The notes: a model not told the origin generated them from the sequence alone. DNA of 57,796 bases from Tenericutes bacterium ADurb.Bin239 (GCA_002069815.1 MWCB01000007.1:1-57796); one strand, 5' to 3'; numbered from the stretch's first letter, positions 17,260 through 25,863 are shown. Made by a program: numbers and translations.

Positions 17260-19491
17260 ATGAAATTTAAAAATATTATTACTGTTTCGATACTCTCATT
17301 GTTAGTAAGTGGTATTGCTTTAACAAAAAACAAACCAATTGAAAAAGTATCAGCGGCTGCGCCAATGCCGTCAAACATCAATGCCACCAATAGTACTGAC
17401 GCTGAAGTTAGTGCTTATTATGATGGTGTTGAGGGTAAAAGTGGCGACCAACTTTTAGCGTTTCTTCATACGAAAATTAAAGATCATAACGAATACAGCT
17501 ATGACAACACAACCCATCGTACTATTTACAAAATTATTGACCGCAATTGGGATATAGACCCGCTTACCCCCACGGAATTATCAAACTTTGATTACGCAAG
17601 TGATAACGGATTTATTCGCAAATTATACGCTGATTACAATGATAATACCGCTACTGCTGATCGCTTTAAGAATGCTGGTGCATCGCGTGTTAGTTTTGAT
17701 AAAGAGCACGTTTGGGCCCAATCACTTGGTGGTTTTGGAAGAGATGTTGGTGCTGGAAGTGACTTTCATGCTTTATTACCTGCCGACATTAAGGGAAATC
17801 AACAAGCCCATAGTAACTACAACTTTGCGGTTCCAACTTCAGGTATAACATCCTATAACAACGATAAAGGTACTTATGTTGGACGAAATGGATACATTCC
17901 CGCAAGTTCAACCCATAAGGTATTTGAACCTTTAGACCAATATAAAGGCGATATCGCGCGGGCGATGTTTTATATGCCCGCTCGTTATTATGAATACATT
18001 GATGATATCCGTTTTGATAAGGATAATAATGAATACAGGCCGTATCCTAAACTTGAACTTGTTAATGGTTCGCCCGATGATGCTATGTCATCACCAACGA
18101 AAACTGGTAAAGCTGGTGACTTAGCAACCCTTCTCGAATGGCATGAAATGGACCCAGTTGATGAATATGAAATTCGTCGTAATAACTTAATCGCCAATAA
18201 TTACCAAATGAATCGTAACCCATTTATTGATTATCCGCAGTGGGCACGAATTGCTTATGATCCAACATATACTGGTGCAGGAGCAAGTAATGCCGCGGAA
18301 ACATCAAGTGTCGGCACCTTGGGTGGCGGCGGTAACGTAGGTAATGTGTTAACTGGGATAACGCTTGATACCACAAATGCTAAAACAGAATACTATGAAG
18401 GTGAAAAATTTAGCACTAACAGTCTTATTGTAACCGCTCATTTTGGTGATGGGACATCATGCCAAGTCCTAAATTATACAAGCAGTATTGCAAATGGTAC
18501 GGTATTAAGTGCGCTTGGCAACCAAACAGTAACAATCAGTTATACGCATGAAGAAGTAACCAAAACCGCTAATTACACTATTATGGTTCAGGAAGTTATA
18601 CTTAGTGAGTTTCTTTTTATTAGTGAAGCTTATGGCGGTGGTGGGAACGCTGGTTCTTTTTATACTCATGATTTTATAGAATTATTTAACTATGCAACAT
18701 TTCCTATTTCTCTAGATGGATTATCTTTACAATATGCATCGGCAACAGGCTCAACTTGGTCTAAATTGGACTTGACAGGGGAAATAGCTCCTAAAACTTA
18801 TTTTCTTGTTCAACACGCTAAAGGTAATGGCGGAACACAATCATTACCTACTCCAGAAGCAATCGGATCATTTAATATGGCGGGGAGTGGATTTAAGGTT
18901 GCCCTAGTGGAATCTACTACACCACTTTCAGGAACTAACCCGCTTCCGAATACTGCAATCATCGATTTTGTTGGCGCTGGCAGTTCCGCTAGTGCTTATT
19001 ATGGGTCGCAACCAACATCATCCCCCTCTAACACAACATCAATTCATTGTAAGTTCATTAAAAATAATAGCGCTCCACCGGCGATGTCCGATCGGGATAA
19101 CTATGAGGATTATGTAGTTGACACACCAACACCCACTAACAAGGTAGTTACCATTGCAGTTGATATCATGCGCACAAACGAAGAAGGTCAATGTGTAAGT
19201 TTATATCATCCTTATAAAAACCGTGTTCTAAGTTTAACTGAAATAGAACTTAGCGAATGGATTAATGGTACTGATCCGCAACTAGTGTTGGGCCGTAATC
19301 GTTATGAAGCATGGGCTCGTTATTTCGGTGATGAACCATATGTTATGGATGATAATTTTGGTCTTGGCAATGACGATAATCGTCTGGCGGAAACAGAGGT
19401 GGCCTATCTTATTTTATCTATGGCGATCTTTGCATTATCGCTTGGTCTATATTTTATGAAATCGCGCAATAATCCGGCAAAAAGCCATTAA
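17260..19491 (+). CDS. Secreted, membrane-anchored nuclease with Ig-like and lamin-tail domains (nuclease 2)
   Basis: The 743-residue paralogue of nuclease 1 has a signal peptide and an endonuclease I domain with DKEHVWAQSLG (His150) and DFHALLPADIKGNQQAHSN. An Ig-like module (about 365-445) follows. A lamin-tail domain starts at about 447 (LFISEAYGGGGNAGS, HDFIELFNYA, DLTGEIAPKTYFLVQ). A region of unknown fold with ELSEWINGTDPQ and RYEAWARYFGD comes next, then a C-terminal membrane helix (about 711-733) and a short basic tail. Lamin-tail domains are common in extracellular nucleases and may aid surface or DNA contact. It differs from nuclease 1 mainly by the added LTD region and the loss of the Lys-rich tail. 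Confidence 0.92.
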   Translation: MKFKNIITVSILSLLVSGIALTKNKPIEKVSAAAPMPSNINATNSTDAEVSAYYDGVEGKSGDQLLAFLHTKIKDHNEYSYDNTTHRTIYKIIDRNWDIDPLTPTELSNFDYASDNGFIRKLYADYNDNTATADRFKNAGASRVSFDKEHVWAQSLGGFGRDVGAGSDFHALLPADIKGNQQAHSNYNFAVPTSGITSYNNDKGTYVGRNGYIPASSTHKVFEPLDQYKGDIARAMFYMPARYYEYIDDIRFDKDNNEYRPYPKLELVNGSPDDAMSSPTKTGKAGDLATLLEWHEMDPVDEYEIRRNNLIANNYQMNRNPFIDYPQWARIAYDPTYTGAGASNAAETSSVGTLGGGGNVGNVLTGITLDTTNAKTEYYEGEKFSTNSLIVTAHFGDGTSCQVLNYTSSIANGTVLSALGNQTVTISYTHEEVTKTANYTIMVQEVILSEFLFISEAYGGGGNAGSFYTHDFIELFNYATFPISLDGLSLQYASATGSTWSKLDLTGEIAPKTYFLVQHAKGNGGTQSLPTPEAIGSFNMAGSGFKVALVESTTPLSGTNPLPNTAIIDFVGAGSSASAYYGSQPTSSPSNTTSIHCKFIKNNSAPPAMSDRDNYEDYVVDTPTPTNKVVTIAVDIMRTNEEGQCVSLYHPYKNRVLSLTEIELSEWINGTDPQLVLGRNRYEAWARYFGDEPYVMDDNFGLGNDDNRLAETEVAYLILSMAIFALSLGLYFMKSRNNPAKSH

Positions 19492-19520
19492 ATTGCGCAA
19501 AAAGCCATTATTTTAACAGA

Positions 19521-19548
19521 AAAGAGGGAACGGAATCCCTCTTTTTTT
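19521..19548 (+). terminator. Terminator after nuclease 2
   Basis: AAAGAGGGA (19521-19529) and TCCCTCTTT (19536-19544) enclose a 6-nt loop and are followed by T residues. It lies 30 bp after the stop. Confidence 0.88.
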
Positions 19549-19703
19549 CATAATAATTTCCGTTGATTTTATTTGTATATTAATCGCATTCTATACTTTT
19601 TAAAGTGTGTCTCAATAAAAGGGTATAAACTCGATAAATAAATCGCCAACATTTGAAAACAAAAACGAATAACAATTAAAATTATTTAAAATTAGCGTCT
19701 TAA

Positions 19704-20642
19704 CTAATTGGCAGCAACAATAGCTTTAAATCTAACGATTAAATCATTAGCGGGTACTGGTTTACTGATTTTAAGTTTAACAATGACTAAATAATCAACG
19801 ATTGTTTCATTGACAGTGATAGGATATGAATTACCGGCTTCGGGTAGCGTAACATCATAGTCGGCGGTTAAATCAGTTTCAATCGTTATCGTTAATGTAC
19901 CTTCGCCTGATTCACGGAGAAAATCAATCCACATTACTTGAAGTGGAATTTGTGAGCCTAAAACGAGTTCTTCTTTTGGAACGGTTACATCAAGATAAGT
20001 GGAAGTATCTACTTGTTCCACGACAAGAGCGTAATCTCGATCAATATCAATATCGCCTTCATCAGGGAGATTAATTAGTTCACCATTTAGATTAAAGTAA
20101 AATGTTTGGGATTTAGTTTTGTTTAGTGATTTTCCTGTTAACGTAATCGAAACATCCCGTGAAGTTTGGTTTTTTAAATCGTACATTCGCCAAACAGTAA
20201 GCCATTCAGCAATATTGTCTATACTTTCGGGGTTTTCAACGGTGCCAGTTGGATAGAGAATAGTGCCATCAACTTTCATGTTTTCTTCTTGTTCAGCCTC
20301 CACATCTTGAATATAGAAATATTCTTCTGCTCCTTCGCTGAAAGTATATGTAAAATCAATTTTAATTTCGTATCCATATTGAACGGTTTCAATCTTTTTA
20401 GGAAGAATAAGTGCTTCAACGCCATAGGTTAGTGATAATCGTTTTTCAGGAGTAGTGGGCTTATCGGCAATCGGAGTGATTTGCGCATCACCATCCACAA
20501 CGTTGACACGGTTGAGTAATTCGTCAGCGTTAAAAGCAATATTAAGTGCAATTCCACATATAAAATTGTGAATTAATTTACAGCCTGTAAGAAAAGGAAG
20601 TATTATGGCTAAAAGTAGTAATTTAAGTTTGCGAGTTTTCAT
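19704..20642 (-). CDS. Lipoprotein of unknown function
   Basis: The 312-residue protein has lipobox FLTGC (Cys21) and is otherwise unrecognised. The body is rich in beta-type alternation and acidic residues (for example YFYIQDVEAEQEEN and DEGDIDIDRDYALV), consistent with one or two extracellular beta-sandwich domains. No catalytic motif is visible. A GGAGG site lies 9 nt before the ATG. It is a single gene with its own promoter, directly downstream (minus strand) of the peptide mini-gene at 20734 and separated from it by a terminator. Confidence 0.75.
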   Translation of the reverse strand: MKTRKLKLLLLAIILPFLTGCKLIHNFICGIALNIAFNADELLNRVNVVDGDAQITPIADKPTTPEKRLSLTYGVEALILPKKIETVQYGYEIKIDFTYTFSEGAEEYFYIQDVEAEQEENMKVDGTILYPTGTVENPESIDNIAEWLTVWRMYDLKNQTSRDVSITLTGKSLNKTKSQTFYFNLNGELINLPDEGDIDIDRDYALVVEQVDTSTYLDVTVPKEELVLGSQIPLQVMWIDFLRESGEGTLTITIETDLTADYDVTLPEAGNSYPITVNETIVDYLVIVKLKISKPVPANDLIVRFKAIVAAN

Positions 20643-20662
20643 AACAAAATCCTCCTACATTT

Positions 20663-20692
20663 ATTGTATATAAAATACAAAAATCTTGTTAA
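20663..20692 (-). promoter_or_regulatory. Promoter of the unknown lipoprotein gene
   Basis: On the minus strand TTAACA (20692-20687) and TACAAT (20668-20663) are 18 bp apart, about 20 bp upstream of the ATG. Confidence 0.5.
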
Positions 20693-20701
20693 TCTTTTCT
20701 T

Positions 20702-20735
20702 AAAAATAAAAAAATCTTACACTATGTGTAAGATT
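20702..20735 (-). terminator. Terminator of the 22-residue peptide gene
   Basis: The perfect palindrome AATCTTACAC/GTGTAAGATT (20713-20722 and 20726-20735, 3-nt loop) is followed on the minus strand by TTTTTTTATTTTTA. It overlaps the stop codon of the small ORF by 2 nt. Confidence 0.88.
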
Positions 20736-20802
20736 AGACGCGATTACTGAAGATTACTTGATCAAGCAGTAATTTCGCTAGTTTGTTTAAGAATCGACGC
20801 AT
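20734..20802 (-). CDS. Small 22-residue cationic amphipathic peptide
   Basis: On the minus strand an exact AAGGAGG (20816-20810), 7 nt from ATG 20802, starts a 22-codon ORF: MRRFLNKLAKLL followed by LDQVIFSNRV. The peptide has basic residues at 2, 3, 7, 10 and 21, and hydrophobic residues at 4, 5, 8, 11, 12 and 16 that fall on one helical face. It has its own promoter and a terminator fused to the stop codon, so the whole unit seems built to make this peptide. It could be a small membrane-active peptide, a type I toxin or a peptide signal; a leader-peptide attenuator for the lipoprotein downstream is possible but that gene has its own promoter. No homologue is recognised. Confidence 0.6.
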   Translation of the reverse strand: MRRFLNKLAKLLLDQVIFSNRV

Positions 20803-20864
20803 AATTACACCTCCTTTACGTTTGTATTCTTTCGGGGGGGCGGCAAGTCAACTTACTTATACTT

Positions 20865-20895
20865 TTATTATACACCATTTATTAAAAAATGCAAT
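20865..20895 (-). promoter_or_regulatory. Promoter of the small peptide gene
   Basis: On the minus strand TTGCAT and TATAAT are separated by 16 bp. The leader that follows, about 60 nt, contains a run of seven C (20840-20834) before the Shine-Dalgarno. Confidence 0.6.
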
Positions 20896-20910
20896 AATTA
20901 CACATACAAA

Positions 20911-21006
20911 TTATAAGAAAAACTTATAATATATAATTATTAGCATTTTATGGACCAATCTCTCCTAAGCATCATGTTAGTTTTAGTGTTTTCATAGTGG
21001 TATAAT
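20911..21006 (+). promoter_or_regulatory. dps upstream region: palindrome and extended -10 promoter
   Basis: TGGTATAAT (20998-21006) is an extended -10 about 30 bp before the dps start, with no clear -35. Further upstream TTATAAG (20911-20917) and CTTATAA (20923-20929) form an inverted repeat, followed by an AT-rich TATAATTATTA that resembles half of a PerR box. PerR control of dps is known in Firmicutes; here it is only suggested. Confidence 0.45.
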
Positions 21007-21036
21007 AGGATTAGATAATAAAAAGGAGGACATCAT

Positions 21037-21474
21037 ATGTCGAAATTACATAAAGGCTTAAATACCCAAGTTGCCAACTTAGCGGTACTATTTGTTAAAC
21101 TACATCACCATCACTGGTATGTTCCTGGACCAAACTTCTATTTGCTCCATGAGAAATTTGAAGAATTTTATGACGAAGTTAATGAATTGTATGATGCGGT
21201 AGCTGAACGTCTTTTAATGATTGGCGGTAAACCATTTTCAAAGATGAAAGATTACTTAGCTAATACAACGCTTGTTGAGGCTAAAGGTAATGAAACTGCT
21301 GTTGAAATGGTGGAATCAATCGCAAATGACTTTAAGACAATACGGAAGGAATTCAACGCATTAATCAAAGTTGCGCAAGCTGAAGGTGATGAAGTTACGA
21401 CGGACTTGCTTCTGGGTGCGGTAACATCTTTAGACAAACACATTTGGATGCTTGAAGCATTTTTGAGTAAATAA
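21037..21474 (+). CDS. dps: Dps-family ferritin-like DNA/iron protection protein
   Basis: The 145-residue cytoplasmic protein should form a dodecamer that oxidises and stores iron and limits peroxide damage. The family ferroxidase region is clear: HHWYVPGPNFYLLHEKFEEF followed by YDEVNELYDAVAERLLMIGG. The C-terminal helix ends in LDKHIWMLEAFL, also typical. Length is slightly shorter than most Dps (about 150-160), and there is no long Lys-rich N-tail for DNA binding. An AAGGAGG site precedes the ATG, and a terminator follows. Confidence 0.94.
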   Translation: MSKLHKGLNTQVANLAVLFVKLHHHHWYVPGPNFYLLHEKFEEFYDEVNELYDAVAERLLMIGGKPFSKMKDYLANTTLVEAKGNETAVEMVESIANDFKTIRKEFNALIKVAQAEGDEVTTDLLLGAVTSLDKHIWMLEAFLSK

Positions 21475-21489
21475 TAAACACCCTTAACT

Positions 21490-21526
21490 ACCCTAGTTTC
21501 GACTAATTGAGCTAGGGTTTTTTATT
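21490..21526 (+). terminator. dps terminator
   Basis: ACCCTAG (21490-21496) pairs with CTAGGGT (21512-21518), followed by TTTTTTA. It starts 16 bp after the dps stop. Confidence 0.8.
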
Positions 21527-21548
21527 TTTAAATAAACGATTAAATGAA

Positions 21549-21576
21549 TTGACAAAGATAATCGCTTTGTTATACT
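21549..21576 (+). promoter_or_regulatory. tRNA-Val promoter
   Basis: TTGACA (21549-21554) and TATACT (21571-21576) lie 16 bp apart, ending 9 bp before the mature tRNA 5' end. Confidence 0.85.
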
Positions 21577-21585
21577 TATGGGGCT

Positions 21586-21661
21586 GGATGTTTAGCTCAG
21601 CTGGGAGAGCATCTGTTTGACGTACAGAAGGTCGGGGGTTCGATCCCCTCAGCATCCACCA
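21586..21661 (+). tRNA. tRNA-Val (anticodon GAC) with encoded CCA
   Basis: Acceptor arm GGATGTT pairs with AGCATCC (with G-U). The anticodon stem TCTGT/ACAGA encloses loop TTGACGT with anticodon GAC. The T loop GTTCGATCC and an encoded ACCA end are present. It is a single-gene transcript with its own promoter and terminator. Confidence 0.95.
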
Positions 21662-21672
21662 TGAAAATATTG

Positions 21673-21697
21673 ACTTGCGAAAACGCAAGTTTTTTTC
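21673..21697 (+). terminator. tRNA-Val terminator
   Basis: ACTTGCG (21673-21679) and CGCAAGT (21684-21690) with loop AAAA are followed by seven T. Confidence 0.9.
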
Positions 21698-21777
21698 TTT
21701 GTTGTTCATTATTGAGTATATGTTTTACTTCAAATGTAATTTGATTATGTTAAAATTAACAAGTAGAGGAACATATC

Positions 21778-22917
21778 ATGATTAAAATAGTCCCCGTATA
21801 TGGGGGGAAGAAACTAAGACAGTTTATCAACTTTCCAGTCAAATTATATAAAAACACAAAACAATTCACCCCATATATTTTTGAAGATGAAATATCTAAT
21901 TTAACACCCGGTCGGAACCCCGCCTCGGCGTGGTGTGATTTTAAACTCTTTTTAGCATATAGAGATAAAAAAATTGTTGGCCGAATTTGTGGCATTATAA
22001 GTCATTTTGCTAATAAAAAATATAGTCAAAAGCGTGTTCGTTTCAATCGCATTGATATGATTGATGATATTGAGGTGACTAAAGCCCTTATTCGCGCGGT
22101 CGAAGAATGGGGTTATTCCCGCGGTATGACTGAAATCGTTGGTCCGCTAGGTTATAGTGATCAAGATAAAGAAGGGCTCCTAGTGGAGGGTTTTGAATAC
22201 GTGAATATGTTTGCTACCTTTTATCATTACCCTTACTATATGAAACATCTTGAAGAGCTGGGATTTGTTAGTGATGCCGAGTGGGTTGAACATCGTATTA
22301 TTATTCCTAAAATAATTGACGAACGGTATGAACGCGTCAGCGAGATGGTTAAGCGCAAATATAATGTTGAAGTTAAACGCCTTAAATCAAAACTACAAAT
22401 TCAGCCTTATGTTCGTAAAGCTTTAGCACTCACTAATAGAGCCTATGATCATCTATATGGTTATGTACCAATGAGTGAAGGACTAATGGATTTATTAGCC
22501 AAACAATATGTGCCGCTTATTAATTTAAAATATTTGATTTTAGTTGTGGATGAGAAAGATAATTTACTAGCCTTTGGGCTATCAATACCCTCGCCTGTCT
22601 TTGCACTTAAAAAGATTAAAGGAAAACTTTTCCCTTTTGGATTTATTCGCTTTTTACGCGCATTAAAGAAGTCTAAACAACTTGATCTTCTTCTAGTTGC
22701 AGTTGAACCCGAACTCCAAAATAGCGGGCTTGCTAATGTCATAATGTATGAATCAATGAAAAGCGCAATTCAAGATGGGATTGAGTATGCCGAAACTGGC
22801 CCGCAACTTGTATATAACGAACCGGTCCAAAGACTGTGGAAACATTTAAATTATTTTAATCATAAACGGCGTGTGTGTTACGTTAAACCTATTAAGGAGG
22901 CTGCAATTGAAAAATAG
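21778..22917 (+). CDS. GNAT-fold acyltransferase-like protein of unknown substrate
   Basis: The 379-residue cytoplasmic protein resembles the large GNAT-like proteins (acyl-CoA N-acyltransferase fold) often found beside PlsC-type acyltransferases. Visible are an N-terminal domain (FLAYRDKKIVGRICGIISHF) and a C-terminal GNAT-like half (LLLVAVEPELQNSGLANVIM, then ESMKSAIQDGIEYAETG). The QNSGLAN stretch matches the position of the acyl-CoA binding loop (Q/R-x-x-G-x-G/A) only loosely. Its 3' end overlaps the next gene by 11 bp, so the two work together and a lipid-modifying role is likely but unproven. AGAGG precedes the ATG. Confidence 0.7.
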   Translation: MIKIVPVYGGKKLRQFINFPVKLYKNTKQFTPYIFEDEISNLTPGRNPASAWCDFKLFLAYRDKKIVGRICGIISHFANKKYSQKRVRFNRIDMIDDIEVTKALIRAVEEWGYSRGMTEIVGPLGYSDQDKEGLLVEGFEYVNMFATFYHYPYYMKHLEELGFVSDAEWVEHRIIIPKIIDERYERVSEMVKRKYNVEVKRLKSKLQIQPYVRKALALTNRAYDHLYGYVPMSEGLMDLLAKQYVPLINLKYLILVVDEKDNLLAFGLSIPSPVFALKKIKGKLFPFGFIRFLRALKKSKQLDLLLVAVEPELQNSGLANVIMYESMKSAIQDGIEYAETGPQLVYNEPVQRLWKHLNYFNHKRRVCYVKPIKEAAIEK

Positions 22918-24175
22918 GAAACCGAGAAGGAAGCGATACGTAAGAAGAAGACACCAATTCTTTGTTAAACTTGCCAACTTTTTACTTGGCCCTTTTATTC
23001 GTCGCTCATATGGTTTTAAACCACGACGAATTTCAATCAAAGAACATGAACCATGTTTAATTGTAAGTAACCATATTATTACTTTTGATCCAATCTTAAT
23101 GACTGCTGTTTTTAATCGGCAAATATATTATGTTGCTAGTGAACTCATTTTTTCGCTTGGCTTTTTGTCGCGTCTTTTAAACTGCACTTTTGCCCCAATT
23201 CCAAAGACGAAAAGTATGGCGGATGTAACCACGGTAAAAACAATAATGCAAATCGTGCAAGAGGGCGGCTCTGTTGGCGTTTTTGTTGAAGGAAATGCGA
23301 CTATGACGGGCGGGTTAAGTAGTATGCCTACCGCTATTGGGAAGTTAGTTTTAAAACTTAAAATTCCACTTGTTATTTTCAATTTTGAAGGGGGATATTT
23401 ATCTTTGCCGCGCTGGGCAACTTACACAAAAAGAGAGAAGCATGTCCGTGGTAAAATTCGCAAGGTTTTATATTATGATGATTACAAAGATATGAGTGCA
23501 GACGAGATTAATGAACTCATCATAGAGAACATAAACATTAGTGCTTATAAAGAAGAACCGCGCTACACCTATCGCGGTAAAAGGAATGCAGAAGGACTAC
23601 ATCGACTCTTATTTACATGTCCGATATGTCATGGCGTAAACACTGCAAAAACGGCCTATAATGATTATTTATGCGCAAATTGCGGGGAAAAGATGACATA
23701 TGATGAACACGGATATTTGAATAGTGATAAGTTTGATTGTCCGCAAAATCTTATTGAATTAGACCGCGCAAACAATCTAGCATATCAAGAACACATTATC
23801 AATAATAGTGACTTCAAAGTCAGTGTTCCTGGTAATTTTACCGAAGTATTTAGAAGGCGACGCAAACACTTTGGACCAGCGACACTTACACTTTCTCGCG
23901 AAGGCTTAACAATCGAATTTAAGCGAAAAAGGAAACGACATATTACACAATTTTTCACTATTGATGAACTAGATACAATGGCGATGCAACAGAAGGAAGT
24001 TTTGGTTATTTATCCCGCTAAAGAACAAACTAAAATGCTTAAAATTCCAAAGACTGAAATTGTTAGTTCATATCAGTTTGTTGTAACCCTTCAAATTCTT
24101 AAAAATATTCTTAAATATCCAACTGCTAAACCGCATGAAATTCCTCGTCTTAGTGCAAGTGAGATGGGGCTCTAA
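22907..24175 (+). CDS. plsC: PlsC-like acyltransferase with C-terminal zinc ribbon
   Basis: The 422-residue protein starts at TTG 22907, 6 nt after a perfect AAGGAGG and overlapping the previous gene by 11 bp; an upstream extension lacks a ribosome site. A very basic N-terminus precedes an acyltransferase domain with SNHIITFD (H56-x4-D61), APIPKTKSMADVTTV and FVEGNATMTGG (variant of FPEGTRS). A zinc ribbon follows (C238-P-I-C241 and C256-A-N-C259-G), then about 130 residues of unknown function. PlsC makes phosphatidic acid from lysophosphatidate; the extra C-terminal half is absent from ordinary PlsC (about 240 residues), so its exact acceptor is uncertain. Confidence 0.82.
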   Translation: MKNRKPRRKRYVRRRHQFFVKLANFLLGPFIRRSYGFKPRRISIKEHEPCLIVSNHIITFDPILMTAVFNRQIYYVASELIFSLGFLSRLLNCTFAPIPKTKSMADVTTVKTIMQIVQEGGSVGVFVEGNATMTGGLSSMPTAIGKLVLKLKIPLVIFNFEGGYLSLPRWATYTKREKHVRGKIRKVLYYDDYKDMSADEINELIIENINISAYKEEPRYTYRGKRNAEGLHRLLFTCPICHGVNTAKTAYNDYLCANCGEKMTYDEHGYLNSDKFDCPQNLIELDRANNLAYQEHIINNSDFKVSVPGNFTEVFRRRRKHFGPATLTLSREGLTIEFKRKRKRHITQFFTIDELDTMAMQQKEVLVIYPAKEQTKMLKIPKTEIVSSYQFVVTLQILKNILKYPTAKPHEIPRLSASEMGL

Positions 24176-24209
24176 TAAGTCATAAATGAAATGAAAGGAG
24201 AATTAATTT

Positions 24210-25721
24210 ATGCAAACATTGTTTCTACAAACGATCTGGGATTTAAAACCAAACACTTGGGATTTTAATCCGTTTTGGTTTTCTATTTTCCAATTAGGTA
24301 TTGTTGGTGCTCTTATTTTAATTGGCAACACTTTACGTCGAAAAACACCCTTTCTACGTAATTACCTCCTGCCTACTGGTTTGATTGCTGGATTTCTTGG
24401 TCTAGGTTTAAAATACCTGTTCCAAGTTCTAAAACTTGACATTGGTGGAACCGCCATTATTAGTGAGAGTTATATGCATTTTTTGACTTACCACAGTTTA
24501 GCAATAGGATTTATTGCTTTAGGATTAGTAACCGTGGAAAAGAAGGTCGAAAAAGAGGGAAGAGCCCTAAAAAGTGGGGCTTTAATTGTCGGAACCTATC
24601 TCATTCAAGGATTAGTAGGTCTCGTGATAAGTGTTATTGTTGGTTTAATTTTCGCAAATATGGCGATTGGTAAAGCACCTTACGCTGGCGTTTTATTACC
24701 ACTTGGCTTTGGTCAAGGTCCAGGACAAGCTGGGAATATGGGTGGTGTCTATGAAATACTTGAGACTGATAATGCCCTTGTTGGTGGTCGCGACTTCGGT
24801 TTAAGTGTGGCGGCAATGGGATTTATTGTCGCTAGTATCATTGGCACGATTATTCTAAATGTGGTGGCCCGCAAAGGATTAGTTAAACGTTATGATACCG
24901 AAGCTACTGAGACTTTTGGTGGCTTAGCGGAAAGTGTCGTTGATCATCCCGATGAAATTCCAGTCGTGGAATCAGTCGATAAATTCACGATTCAAACCGC
25001 CTTTGTTCTAGCAATTTACTTAATTACATTTGGACTTATGGCGCTTGTTAGTTTCTTAGTCATTAATTTAGCAGGGGTTGCTTCACTCCGTGGTATTATT
25101 TGGGGATTTAACTTCCTTTTTGCGATTCTAACGACAATGATTGTTAAGGCTGTTTTAAACTTACTGCGTAAGAAAAAGATTATGAAGCGTAAATATATTA
25201 ATAATTTTATGCAAAACAGAATTGCGGGACTTGCCTTTGATACGATGATTTCGACCGCGATTATTTCAATTAATTTTGGTAAGCTTAATGACATAAGTTT
25301 CTGGATTTTACTTGCCCTTATGTCTATTTTTGGATCAATTGTTACATTCTTCTATATTGACGGAATGGCCAAAAGATATTTCCACCGAACGAGATGGTAT
25401 ACATTCTTCGCCTTCTTCGGTATGTTGACTGGAACAATGAGTGAAGGAATTGCCCTCGTGCGTGAAATTGACCCATACTTTGAAACTGGAGTCGCGGAAG
25501 ATTTAGTTAATGGGAGTGGGACCGCCGCAATCTTTGGGGTGCCAATGTTACTTATTACCGCAATTGTTTATCGCGGATGGGTGGGATTGGTTGTTTCAAT
25601 TGCTCTTTGTGCTGTTCTTTTCGTAGGGATGACGCTATTGCTCCACTTCTTTACCAAAGCGCGCGAGAAAAAAATAGCCGCAGAGATAACTCAAGCAGAA
25701 GAAATTGTTGAGACGGAATAA
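24210..25721 (+). CDS. gltS: GltS-like sodium:glutamate (or related) symporter
   Basis: The 503-residue polytopic membrane protein has about 12 hydrophobic segments in two inverted halves. LLPTGLIAGFLGLGLKYL and LPLGFGQGPGQAGNMGGVYE resemble the first-half signatures of GltS-type carriers. FFYIDGMAKRYF and NGSGTAAIFGVPMLLI lie in the second half. A charged linker (ATETFGGLAESVVDHPDE) joins the halves, and a Glu-rich tail ends the protein. Substrate cannot be read from the sequence; glutamate is the family default. A GGAG site precedes the ATG and a terminator follows. Confidence 0.72.
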   Translation: MQTLFLQTIWDLKPNTWDFNPFWFSIFQLGIVGALILIGNTLRRKTPFLRNYLLPTGLIAGFLGLGLKYLFQVLKLDIGGTAIISESYMHFLTYHSLAIGFIALGLVTVEKKVEKEGRALKSGALIVGTYLIQGLVGLVISVIVGLIFANMAIGKAPYAGVLLPLGFGQGPGQAGNMGGVYEILETDNALVGGRDFGLSVAAMGFIVASIIGTIILNVVARKGLVKRYDTEATETFGGLAESVVDHPDEIPVVESVDKFTIQTAFVLAIYLITFGLMALVSFLVINLAGVASLRGIIWGFNFLFAILTTMIVKAVLNLLRKKKIMKRKYINNFMQNRIAGLAFDTMISTAIISINFGKLNDISFWILLALMSIFGSIVTFFYIDGMAKRYFHRTRWYTFFAFFGMLTGTMSEGIALVREIDPYFETGVAEDLVNGSGTAAIFGVPMLLITAIVYRGWVGLVVSIALCAVLFVGMTLLLHFFTKAREKKIAAEITQAEEIVETE

Positions 25722-25741
25722 AATAAAACAAATTGTTGAAG

Positions 25742-25772
25742 TAAGCACTGCAAAGCGGTGCTTATTTCTTTT
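25742..25772 (+). terminator. Terminator after gltS-like gene
   Basis: TAAGCACTGC (25742-25751) and GCGGTGCTTA (25755-25764), with one G-U pair, form a strong hairpin with a 3-nt loop, followed by TTTCTTTTA. Confidence 0.8.
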
Positions 25773-25863
25773 ATGTAAAACAGATAATTGTAGTAAAATA
25801 GTTAAGTGTGAAAGTATATGGTCTTAAAATCTCATAATACATAATTCAGTTTTGGAGGATAAC

